Shown here in pieces: positions 44,344-52,233 of a stretch of DNA of 64,000 nt (the stretch's first letter is position 1; each line of letters begins with the position of its first letter). The notes beneath the pieces are model-generated. The model had not been told where the DNA came from, searched no databases, and saw only the letters and a list, made by a program, of their open reading frames with translations. The position numbers and the translations under genes were made by a program. The DNA lies in assembly GCF_036345155.1 (NCBI RefSeq), contig NZ_CP107772.1, forward strand, positions 124,001-188,000, given 5' to 3'. This DNA is from Streptomyces sp. NBC_00582 (GTDB lineage: Bacteria; Actinomycetota; Actinomycetes; Streptomycetales; Streptomycetaceae).

Positions 44344-45288
44344 ATGGCAGCTGAGAACACACCTGACGGCGTGCGTGCCTGCGAGGACGGTGTAGCAGCC
44401 GGGGACGGTCTCGCGGCCAACCGGGCCCTGTGGGACGACCTCGCCGAGTTCCACGGAACCGACCCTGAAGACCGGTCGTACGACGTGCCGTCATTCCTCG
44501 CCGGCGGTCAGACGCTGCGCGGGATCGAACGTGAACTCGCGGGCGACGTGGCAGGCAAGGATCTCCTGCACCTGCAATGCCACTTCGGGATGGACACCCT
44601 GAACTGGGCGCGCCTGGGCGCACACGTCACCGGCGTGGACTTCTCCCCCACAGCGATCGCACGAGCGCGGACCTTGGCGGAACAGACGGGTCTGGCCGCG
44701 GAGTTCGTCGAGGCGGACACCCAGCACCTCCCCGATGCGCTGGCAGGCAGGTTCGACCTGGTCGTCGCCACCTATGGAATCCTGTCGTGGATCGGTGACC
44801 TGGATGCCTGGATGGGCGGCGCTGCGAGAGCACTGCGGCCGGGCGGCCGACTCGTTCTCGTGGACCTTCACCCCGTCTTCCAGACGGTGCTCACGTTCGA
44901 CCCCTTCGTGGCCGACTGGCCCTACGGCGGCGGCGCGCCCCAGCATGACGCGATGACGGGCACGTACGCCCACGCCGACGCCCCCTGCGAGCCGAGGAAG
45001 TCCACCCAGTACCCGTACTCGGTCGGCGAGGTCGTGACGGCGGCCGCTGCGGCGGGGCTGGTCGTGGAGCGGCTCGGCGAGCACACGCAGACGGAGACGG
45101 ACGGTCGTCACATCCTCCCGCGGGGTCCGGACGGTCTGTACCGGTTCCCCTTCGGCGACACCTACCTGCCCATCCTGTACTCGCTCGGCGCGGTTCTCCC
45201 GGCGGCGCCAGTGATCCGACCCCAGGAGGCCCGGAGGACGGCTCGCGGCCCAGCACCGGGCACATCACCTCACGGTCGTCCGGCCTGA
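44344..45288 (+). CDS. class I SAM-dependent methyltransferase
   Basis: Encodes 314 residues from ATG 44344 (MAAENTPDGVRACEDG), with GAGGGGAAG upstream. The Rossmann methyltransferase core is clear: LLHLQCHFGMDTLNWARLGA (motif I), VTGVDFSPTAIARARTLAEQ (acidic end of strand 2), FVEADTQHLPDALAGRFDLV (motif II region) and LRPGGRLVLVDLHPVFQT. The C-terminal ~80 residues shape the substrate site and end in a disordered Pro/Arg-rich tail. No clear substrate clue is provided by neighbours. Confidence 0.9.
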   Translation: MAAENTPDGVRACEDGVAAGDGLAANRALWDDLAEFHGTDPEDRSYDVPSFLAGGQTLRGIERELAGDVAGKDLLHLQCHFGMDTLNWARLGAHVTGVDFSPTAIARARTLAEQTGLAAEFVEADTQHLPDALAGRFDLVVATYGILSWIGDLDAWMGGAARALRPGGRLVLVDLHPVFQTVLTFDPFVADWPYGGGAPQHDAMTGTYAHADAPCEPRKSTQYPYSVGEVVTAAAAAGLVVERLGEHTQTETDGRHILPRGPDGLYRFPFGDTYLPILYSLGAVLPAAPVIRPQEARRTARGPAPGTSPHGRPA

Positions 45289-45553
45289 TGCGGACCGGGG
45301 TGGGCGAGCACGGCGCGGTGACGTTACGGCGGCGGACCGCTCGCGGCGGTGCGGCGACCGCGGCGGCGTCACGGTGTCCGGCGCCGTGTGCGTCATGGTC
45401 CTGATCGGCGTCATCGGCGGGAAGGTCACCGACGAGACCGGGGAACTCCTGGCGTTCTACGGCTTGCCCGCTGGATCTGCCGTGCGCGGCCGTGGGCGCG
45501 GTCGTCGGCGGGTCCCGGTGCGGCAGGTACCCGTCTTGCGCCCGCCCCCGTGC

Positions 45554-46597
45554 TCACGATCCGTCGGCTGGCGCCGCGGGTCGCCCCATGGTGCTGGCTC
45601 GTGGAATCAGCCGGTGCGGCGCCCGGATCTCCCTGCCCGGGACGGGGGTCGGGCTGCCGATCCGCTTGAGCAGTCGTTCCACCGCCGTCTCCGCGATCAC
45701 TTTCTTGTCCGGGGAGACCGTGGTGACGGACGGATTGGAGTAGCGGCCGTCCTCGATGTCGTCGTAGCCGACGACGGCGACGTCCTCGGGGACGCGCAGT
45801 CCGCGTGCGGCCAGGGTGTGCAGGGCGCCCAGGGCGACGAGGTCGCTGTAGCAGAAGACCGCGTCGGGCGGTTCCTCCAGGTCGAGGAGGTGGGCCATGG
45901 CGCTCGCTCCGTCGGAGCGGTTGAAGCGCGGGGTGGAGACGACGAGTTCCTCGCGGACGGCCAGTCCGGCCCGCTCGTGTGCCAACCGGTAGCCCCGGGT
46001 GCGCAGTTGGGCCGCCTCGCCGGTGCGGTAGGGCTGGTCGCCGATCGCGGCGACGCGGCGCCGGCCGAGGCCGAGCAGATGCTCGGTCGCCTCCAGGGAG
46101 GCGGCCACGTCGTCGATGCCGACATGGTCGAAACCGCCGTCGCTCACCCGCTCGCCGAGCACGACGAGCGGCAGGCCCGGATCCCGCCCGGAGAGGTCGG
46201 ACTGGGCGAGGCCGAGGGGGCTGAAGATGACGCCGTCGAAGAGAAGGGACTGGGAGCCCCGGGTGAGGAACTGCTTCTCGTGCTCGGCGTCGCCGTCCGT
46301 CTGGTCGATCAGGACGTTGTAGCCCTGGACGCGGGCCGCGCGGATGATGCCCTGCAGGAGTTCGGCGAAGTACGGCGTGTCCAGGTAGGGCACCACGACG
46401 GCGATCTGGCCCGAGCGCCCCGCGGCGAGGTTGCGGGCCAGCACGTTGGGCCGGTAGCCGAGCTGGTCGACGGCCTGCTGAACCCGGACCCGGGTGGCCT
46501 CGGCGACGGGGGCGTAGCCGTTGACCACGTTGGACACGGTCCGGCTGGAGACGCCGGCGAGCTCCGCGACGTCGCGGAGTGTGACGCCCTTAGCCAT
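45554..46597 (-). CDS. LacI-family regulator of the arabinose/arabinan genes
   Basis: Encodes 347 residues (MAKGVTLRDVAELAGVSSRT). The LacI HTH and hinge are complete: DVAELAGVSSRTVSNVVNGY, then TRVRVQQAVDQLGYRPNVLA. The sugar-binding domain follows with IAVVVPYLDTPYFAELLQGI, VIFSPLGLAQSDLSG, HVGIDDVAASLEATEHLLGL, FCYSDLVALGALHTLAARGL and VAVVGYDDIEDGRYSNPSVT. It is divergent from the ABC importer operon, with three CAGCGCTG-centred palindromes next to its start. It most likely represses uptake and use of L-arabinose or arabino-oligosaccharides, and itself. Its start codon (ATG 46597) is well conserved for the family. Confidence 0.92.
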   Translation of the reverse strand: MAKGVTLRDVAELAGVSSRTVSNVVNGYAPVAEATRVRVQQAVDQLGYRPNVLARNLAAGRSGQIAVVVPYLDTPYFAELLQGIIRAARVQGYNVLIDQTDGDAEHEKQFLTRGSQSLLFDGVIFSPLGLAQSDLSGRDPGLPLVVLGERVSDGGFDHVGIDDVAASLEATEHLLGLGRRRVAAIGDQPYRTGEAAQLRTRGYRLAHERAGLAVREELVVSTPRFNRSDGASAMAHLLDLEEPPDAVFCYSDLVALGALHTLAARGLRVPEDVAVVGYDDIEDGRYSNPSVTTVSPDKKVIAETAVERLLKRIGSPTPVPGREIRAPHRLIPRASTMGRPAAPADGS

Positions 46598-46622
46598 ATG
46601 TCACCTTCATCCCAGATGTCGG

Positions 46623-46710
46623 TTTCAGCGCTGAAATTTTCCCTCAAGAGGTCGCCTGCGCCTCTTGCAGCGCGGCAACTTCTCGGTTAACACTTTTGCA
46701 GCGCTGCAAA
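46623..46710. promoter_or_regulatory. three LacI-type operators
   Basis: TTTCAGCGCTGAAA (46623-46636) and TTTGCAGCGCTGCAAA (46695-46710) are exact palindromes with the central CG step typical of LacI-family operators. TTGCAGCGCGGCAA (46665-46678) has one mismatch. They share the core CAGCGCTG and lie directly upstream of the LacI-type gene, facing the importer operon. Confidence 0.85.
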
Positions 46711-47208
46711 GCGTAGCAGAAGGGCCTGGTCCCAGCGGATCAGATACCCAGGGACCGTGGCGTCACCGCGCCGCGGACCGGATCCCCGCGAGCGATCACG
46801 GGGATGAACAGGAGGAGCTGCTGTGGGACCAGCAACCTCTCACGGGCCGGGAGCCGCACCCGTCCTGATGGGGCATCACTCTTTACTCACCGCGGTCTGA
46901 GCCGTCGTCCGGCGCGCCCGCCGCGCTGATCACCGAGCCGCCTCCCCCCTCACCGACGTCGCGCACGCCCACCCTCCCGCGTCGATCGACGTCCGCCCGC
47001 CGGCATCCGTAGGCGGGCAGCACACCCGAGCGCCTCGCGCCCGCGGCAGCCGCCCTTCACCCGCGACGGCGTGCCCGCAACGCCCGCACCCCGTTCACCG
47101 CCCTCACGCCCGTCCTCCGTGCGCCCGGCGCGCCTTTGCACACCGTTCCGCACCCCGCACCTCCCCTACTCCGTCCTGCCCTCGGGCACCACACCCAGGA
47201 GACCGCTC
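46711..47208. other. long leader region of the importer operon
   Basis: About 500 bases between the operators and the binding-protein gene. Apart from the possible 25-codon ORF at 46823-46900 I see no gene. The stretch 46940-47190 is C-rich and unstructured to the eye. Confidence 0.45.
46823..46900 (+). CDS. possible 25-aa leader ORF with a TTA codon
   Basis: GTG 46823 follows AGGAGG at seven-base spacing and is followed by 25 codons (MGPATSHGPGAAPVL...) and a TGA. Codon 22 is TTA, rare in Streptomyces and dependent on the bldA tRNA. The position in the leader of the sugar importer operon would suit translational control. No homologue is known to me, so it may be fortuitous. Confidence 0.25.
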   Translation: MGPATSHGPGAAPVLMGHHSLLTAV

Positions 47209-48567
47209 ATGTCGTCCAGCAGAAAGCCCCAGCTCCGTTCCGTCCGCCGAACAGCGTTCGCGGCGACCTCCGCCGCCCTCGCCGGTGTGCTCCTCGCGGC
47301 CTGCGGCGGCGGGGGCGGCGGCGGCAGCTCCAGCGGTGCGCCGAGCGGTCCCGTGCACATCAAGGTGTGGGCCTGGTACCCGCAGTTCAAGCAGGTCGTG
47401 GCCCAGTTCAACAAGACCCACAAGGACGTCCAGGTCGACTGGGTGCAGGCGGGCGTCGGCCAGGACGAGTACACCAAGCTGAAGACCGCGCTGAAGGCGG
47501 GCCAGGGCGCCCCGGACGTCGTCATGCTGGAGTTCCAGGAGCTGCCGACCATCCAGCTCACCAAGGGTCTGCTCGACATGGGCAAGTACGGTGCGAACGA
47601 GGACAAGGGCAACTACGTCGACTGGGCCTGGAAGCAGGCCTCCGACGGCGACCACGTCTACGCCATCCCGGTCGACGGCGGCCCGATGGCGATGATGTAC
47701 CGGGCCGACCTCTTCAAGAAGTACGACCTCAAGGTGCCGACCACCTGGGCGCAGTACAAGGAGGAGGCGGCCAAGCTGCACAAGGCCGACCCCAGCGCCT
47801 ACATGACCGACTTCGGCAGCGACGAGACCGCCGCCGGCTGGCGCCAGGGCCTGACCTGGCAGGCCGGCTCCCGCCCCTACACCTACTCGGCGAGCAAGCT
47901 GCCGGACATCGGCGTGAAGCTGAACGACGCAAGCGCCAAGAAGGTGTACGAGTACTGGGGCGACCTGGTCAAGAACAAGCTGGTCGACACCCAGTCGTAC
48001 GCCACCACCGACTTCTACAACGGCCTGAGCAGCGGCAAGTACGCCACCTACATCGCGGCCGGCTGGGGCCCGGGCTACCTCTCCAGCGTCGCCGCGAAGA
48101 CCGCCGGCAAGTGGCGTGTCGCCCCGCTGCCGCAGTGGACGGCCGGCGGCAACGCCCAGGGCGACTGGGGCGGTTCGAGCTTCTCGGTGACCTCGCAGAC
48201 CAAGCATCCCAAGGAGGCCACCGAGGTCGCCCGGGAGCTGTTCGGCACCTCCGAGGCGGCCTGGAAGATCGGCATCGACCAGGCGTACCTCTTCCCGCTG
48301 TCCAACCCGATCCTCAACGGGGCGTACTTCAAGTCCAAGAAGTACGACTTCTTCGGCGGCCAGCAGATCAACTCGGTGTTCGTGCCCGCCGCGAACGGCA
48401 TCTCGGCCTTCGACTGGAGCCCGTTCCAGGACTACGCCTACAACACCGACACCAGTGAGGTGGGCAAGGCCCTCCAGGGCCAGAGCGCCTGGTCGTCCGT
48501 CAACGACGACGTCCAGCAGCAGGTGACCTCCTACGCGAGCAAGCAGGGATTCAAGGTCAGCCAGTAA
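47209..48567 (+). CDS. ABC sugar importer, substrate-binding lipoprotein
   Basis: Encodes 452 residues from ATG 47209. The signal has a lipobox (SAALAGVLLAACGGG), so Cys32 is the lipidated residue, followed by a Gly/Ser linker. The family 1 extracellular solute-binding fold is evident: IKVWAWYPQFKQVVAQFNKT, GAPDVVMLEFQELPTIQLTK, YAIPVDGGPMAMMYRADLFK, YATYIAAGWGPGYLSSVAAK and WGGSSFSVTSQTKHPKEATE. It heads an operon with two permeases and GH51. Context points to arabinose or arabino-oligosaccharides as ligand. Operators of the LacI regulator lie about 500 bases upstream. Confidence 0.93.
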   Translation: MSSSRKPQLRSVRRTAFAATSAALAGVLLAACGGGGGGGSSSGAPSGPVHIKVWAWYPQFKQVVAQFNKTHKDVQVDWVQAGVGQDEYTKLKTALKAGQGAPDVVMLEFQELPTIQLTKGLLDMGKYGANEDKGNYVDWAWKQASDGDHVYAIPVDGGPMAMMYRADLFKKYDLKVPTTWAQYKEEAAKLHKADPSAYMTDFGSDETAAGWRQGLTWQAGSRPYTYSASKLPDIGVKLNDASAKKVYEYWGDLVKNKLVDTQSYATTDFYNGLSSGKYATYIAAGWGPGYLSSVAAKTAGKWRVAPLPQWTAGGNAQGDWGGSSFSVTSQTKHPKEATEVARELFGTSEAAWKIGIDQAYLFPLSNPILNGAYFKSKKYDFFGGQQINSVFVPAANGISAFDWSPFQDYAYNTDTSEVGKALQGQSAWSSVNDDVQQQVTSYASKQGFKVSQ

Positions 48568-48665
48568 CCGGCCCCGGGTCCCGACTCCCCACCGCCCCCG
48601 CCGGCGCGCCCGCGCCCGACAGCTCCGCCGCCGGCGGGGGCCCGCACCACGCGCAAGGAGAAGTG

Positions 48666-49649
48666 ATGAGCCTGCTCCGACAGCAGGGATCCACCGCGAC
48701 GGCACCCCCACGTGCCGTCCCCGCGAAGGGACTTCGCACTCCCGTGGCGGGCCGGCGCCCCGGCGGGCTGTCCGCCCGCACCCGGCACAAGGGCATGGGC
48801 CTGCTGCTGGTCAGCCCGTTCCTCCTGCTCTTCCTGGCCTTCCTGGTGGCCCCCCTGTGCTACGCCTTCTGGCTCAGCCTGAGGACCTCCACCCTGGTCG
48901 GCGGCGACCACTTCAGCTGGTTCGCCAACTACAAGCAGACCTTCACCGACCCGCAGTTCCTGTCCGGCGTGCGCAGAGTCGTCGTCTTCGGTGTGGTGCA
49001 GATCCCGCTGATGCTCGGCCTCGCCCTGCTGGGCGCGCTGATCATCGACGAGGTCACCAGCCGCCTCGCCAAGGTCTTCCGCATGACCCTGTTCATGCCG
49101 TACGCCGTGCCCGCGGTGATCGGCGCCCTGATGTGGGGCTTCCTCTACAGCCCGACCTTCGGCCCGGTGAACTCGATCAGCCACTCCCTCGGCCTCGGCA
49201 AGGTCGACCTGCTCTCGCACGATCTGATGCTGACCTCGCTCGGCAACATCGTGACCTGGCAGTGGACCGGCTACAACATGATCGTCCTGTACGCCGCCCT
49301 GCAGGGCCTGCCCCGCGAGGTCTACGAGGCGGCGAAGCTCGACGGCGCCGGCCAGCTCCAGACGGCCCTGCGCATCAAGATCCCGATGATCTCCTCGGCG
49401 ATGGTGCTCACCCTGATGTTCACCCTCATCGGCACCCTGCAGTTCTTCACCGAACCGCGGGTCCTGGAGCACAGCGCCTCCTCCGTGATCACGCCGGACT
49501 ACACCCCCAACCTGTACGCCTACAACCTGGCGTTCCAGTACTCGGAGTTCAACTACTCCGCCGCCATCTCCTTCTCCCTCGGAGCGGTGGTCTTCATCGG
49601 CTCCTACATCTTCCTGTTCGTTGCGCGCAAGAGGAGCGGACTGAAGTGA
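48666..49649 (+). CDS. ABC sugar importer permease 1
   Basis: Encodes 327 residues from ATG 48666, five bases after AAGGAG; a GTG at 48663 is one codon earlier. Six transmembrane helices are visible, the first at GLLLVSPFLLLFLAFLVAPL. The cytoplasmic EAA loop that contacts the ATPase reads EVYEAAKLDGAGQLQTALRI. It belongs to the MalF-like group. No ATPase gene is in the operon, so the importer probably uses a shared subunit such as MsiK encoded elsewhere, as known for Streptomyces sugar transporters. Confidence 0.93.
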   Translation: MSLLRQQGSTATAPPRAVPAKGLRTPVAGRRPGGLSARTRHKGMGLLLVSPFLLLFLAFLVAPLCYAFWLSLRTSTLVGGDHFSWFANYKQTFTDPQFLSGVRRVVVFGVVQIPLMLGLALLGALIIDEVTSRLAKVFRMTLFMPYAVPAVIGALMWGFLYSPTFGPVNSISHSLGLGKVDLLSHDLMLTSLGNIVTWQWTGYNMIVLYAALQGLPREVYEAAKLDGAGQLQTALRIKIPMISSAMVLTLMFTLIGTLQFFTEPRVLEHSASSVITPDYTPNLYAYNLAFQYSEFNYSAAISFSLGAVVFIGSYIFLFVARKRSGLK

Positions 49650-50536
49650 CCACCGCCGCAGCCACCGCCCTGCCCGTCTCCCGCCGTGCCTTGGCCGCGC
49701 GCGGACGCGTCACCGTCAACGTGGTGATGGTGGCGATGATCCTGTACTTCCTGCTGCCGTTCTGGTGGCTGGTCGTCGCCGCCACCAAGGGCAACGACGC
49801 GCTGTTCTCCACCGCCGCCCTGTGGTTCCACTCGCCGGGCTCCTTCTTCACCAACCTCCGGCAGCTGTTCACCTACAACGACGGCGAGTACCTGCGCTGG
49901 ATGGGCAACACCGCGGTCTACGCCGGTGTCAGCGGCGTCGGCGCCACCGCCGTGGCGACCCTCGCGGGCTACGCCTTCGCCAAGTACCGCTTCCCCGGCC
50001 GCAACCTGCTCTTCTCCAGCCTCCTCGGCGCCATCATGGTGCCCGCCACCGCGCTGGCCATCCCCACCTATCTGCTGCTGAGCAAGGTGGCGCTGACCAA
50101 CACCATGTGGGCGGTCATCCTGCCCCAGCTGCTCAATCCCTTCGGCGTCTACCTCGTACGGGTCTACGTCCAGGAGTCCCTGCCGGACGAGCTGCTGGAG
50201 GCGGCCCGGATGGACGGGGCCGGCGAGCTGCGCGTGCTGTGGTCGGTGGCGCTGCCGACCCTGAAGCCGGCGCTCGTGACCGTGCTGCTGTTCTCCATGG
50301 TCGGCACCTGGAACAACTTCTTCCTGCCGCTGGTGATGCTCAACAACGACAAGCTGTTCCCGCTCACCGTCGGCCTGCAGTCCTGGTACGAGGGCGCGTT
50401 GATCCAGTCCGGCGCCAACGCGCTGTTCACCCTGGTCATCGCCGGCTCCCTGGTCGCGATCCTGCCGCTGATCGTCACCTTCCTGCTCCTGCAGCGGTAC
50501 TGGCGCGGCGGTCTGACCGTCGGAAGCCTCAAGTGA
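49646..50536 (+). CDS. ABC sugar importer permease 2
   Basis: Encodes 296 residues; its GTG overlaps the stop of permease 1 (GTGA), indicating translational coupling. It is MalG-like with six helices (VVMVAMILYFLLPFWWLVVA, TAVYAGVSGVGATAVATLAG, LLGAIMVPATALAIPTYLLL, ALFTLVIAGSLVAILPLIVT). The EAA loop reads ELLEAARMDGAGELRVLWSV. GTWNNFFLPLVML is the typical motif near helix 5. It forms the heterodimeric channel with permease 1. Confidence 0.93.
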   Translation: MTTAAATALPVSRRALAARGRVTVNVVMVAMILYFLLPFWWLVVAATKGNDALFSTAALWFHSPGSFFTNLRQLFTYNDGEYLRWMGNTAVYAGVSGVGATAVATLAGYAFAKYRFPGRNLLFSSLLGAIMVPATALAIPTYLLLSKVALTNTMWAVILPQLLNPFGVYLVRVYVQESLPDELLEAARMDGAGELRVLWSVALPTLKPALVTVLLFSMVGTWNNFFLPLVMLNNDKLFPLTVGLQSWYEGALIQSGANALFTLVIAGSLVAILPLIVTFLLLQRYWRGGLTVGSLK

Positions 50537-50607
50537 CCTGCCTCAAGTGACCTGACAGGGCCGCCAGTTCACCCCCCCCTTTTCGCGCACCTCCCGGAGC
50601 GACCTTC

Positions 50608-52128
50608 ATGCTGCACGCCTCCCTGACCGTCGACCCCGCCTTCCGCGTCGCCGACGTGAGTCCCCGTACCTTCGGCTCCTTCGTCGAGCACCTGGGCCGC
50701 TGCGTCTACACCGGCATCTTCGAGCCCGGCCACCCGCTCGCCGACGAGGACGGGCTGCGCCGTGACGTCCTGGACCTGGTGCGCGAGCTGGGCGTGACCG
50801 CCGTGCGCTATCCCGGCGGCAACTTCGTCTCGGGCTTTCGCTGGGAGGACAGCGTCGGCCCGGTCGCCGACCGCCCCACCCGCCTCGACCTCGCCTGGCA
50901 CAGCACCGAGACCAACGCCTTCGGCCTGCACGAGTTCCAGCGCTGGGCCCAGAAGGCCGGCGTCGAGCCGATGATGGCCCTCAACCTCGGCACCCGGGGC
51001 GTCGCCGAGGCCCTGGACCTGCTGGAGTACTGCAACCACCCGGGCGGCACCGCCTGGTCCGACCAGCGGATCAAGAACGGCGCCCCGGACCCCTTCGGCA
51101 TCCGCATGTGGTGCCTGGGCAACGAGATGGACGGCCCCTGGCAGACCGGCCACAAGACGGCCCAGGAGTACGGCCGTATCGCCGCCGAGACCGCACGCGC
51201 GATGCGCATGGTCGACCCGAAGCTCGAACTGGTCGCCTGCGGCAGCTCCAGCTCCGCGATGCCGACCTTCGGCGCCTGGGAGGCCACCGTCCTGGAGGAG
51301 GCGTACGACCAGGTCGACTACATCTCCTGCCACGCCTACTACGAGGAACTCGACGGCGACCTCGGCAGCTTCCTGGCCTCCGGCGTCGACATGGACCACT
51401 TCGTCGACTCGGTGGTCGCCACCGCCGACCACATCCGGGCCAAGCTGCGCCGCAAGAAGCGGATCAACCTCTCCTTCGACGAGTGGAACGTCTGGTACAA
51501 TACCCGGTTCGAGGCGGCGGAGAAGCCCACCGAGTGGGCCGTCGCGCCGCGCGTGATCGAGGACGAGTACAACGTCGCCGACGCGGTCGTCGTCGGCGGG
51601 CTGCTGATCAGCCTGCTGCGGCACAGCGACCGGGTCACCGCCGCCTGCCTCGCCCAGCTCGTCAACGTCATCGCCCCGATCCGCAGCGAGGCGGGCGGCC
51701 CGAGCTGGCGGCAGACCACCTTCCACCCCTTCGCCCAGGCGGCCCGGCACGCGCGCGGCACGGTCCTGCGGGTGGAGCCGGTCGCGCCGACGTATGAGAC
51801 GCAGCGTTTCGGCGAGGTCTCCGTCGTCGACGCCGTGGCCACGCACCTCGCGGAGGCGGACGGCGCCGACGAGCTCACCGTCTTCGCCGTCAACCGGCAC
51901 CAGAGCGAGAACGTCGAACTCGCCCTCGACCTGCGGGCGTTCCCCGGCTACACCCCCGTGGAGCACTCGGTGCTGAGCGACCCCGACATCCGCGCCGCCA
52001 ACACCCAGGACGACCCCGACCGCGTCCGCCCGTACACCGCCGGCACCGGTTGCGTCACCGGCGGCCGCCTCACCGCGACCCTGCCGCCCGTCTCCTGGAA
52101 CGTCGTCCGGCTGCGCCGCGCCGGCTGA
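50608..52128 (+). CDS. alpha-L-arabinofuranosidase, GH51
   Basis: Encodes 506 residues, normal for GH51, with no signal peptide, so it is intracellular. Family signatures: FGSFVEHLGRCVYTGIFEPG, VTAVRYPGGNFVSGFRWEDS, acid/base Glu173 in MWCLGNEMDGPWQ, and nucleophile Glu292 in INLSFDEWNVWY. The C-terminal ~150 residues form the beta-sandwich domain. It releases terminal L-arabinose from arabino-oligosaccharides brought in by the importer encoded just upstream (71-base gap), supplying substrate to the isomerase pathway. Confidence 0.96.
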   Translation: MLHASLTVDPAFRVADVSPRTFGSFVEHLGRCVYTGIFEPGHPLADEDGLRRDVLDLVRELGVTAVRYPGGNFVSGFRWEDSVGPVADRPTRLDLAWHSTETNAFGLHEFQRWAQKAGVEPMMALNLGTRGVAEALDLLEYCNHPGGTAWSDQRIKNGAPDPFGIRMWCLGNEMDGPWQTGHKTAQEYGRIAAETARAMRMVDPKLELVACGSSSSAMPTFGAWEATVLEEAYDQVDYISCHAYYEELDGDLGSFLASGVDMDHFVDSVVATADHIRAKLRRKKRINLSFDEWNVWYNTRFEAAEKPTEWAVAPRVIEDEYNVADAVVVGGLLISLLRHSDRVTAACLAQLVNVIAPIRSEAGGPSWRQTTFHPFAQAARHARGTVLRVEPVAPTYETQRFGEVSVVDAVATHLAEADGADELTVFAVNRHQSENVELALDLRAFPGYTPVEHSVLSDPDIRAANTQDDPDRVRPYTAGTGCVTGGRLTATLPPVSWNVVRLRRAG

Positions 52129-52233
52129 CCCACCCCCTCGGACACCCGCCGTTCCGCCCCTATTCCTCCTCCCCGGGGGAGCGGCGGGTCCCGCACCACC
52201 CCCTCTTCCCGGACATTTTCTTGGGAGCCGCCC

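Noticed and set aside
45374..45480. Plus-strand VCVMVLIGVIGGKVTDETGE as a small membrane protein
   Set aside because: No ribosome site, breaks into antisense of the LacI gene within 40 codons.
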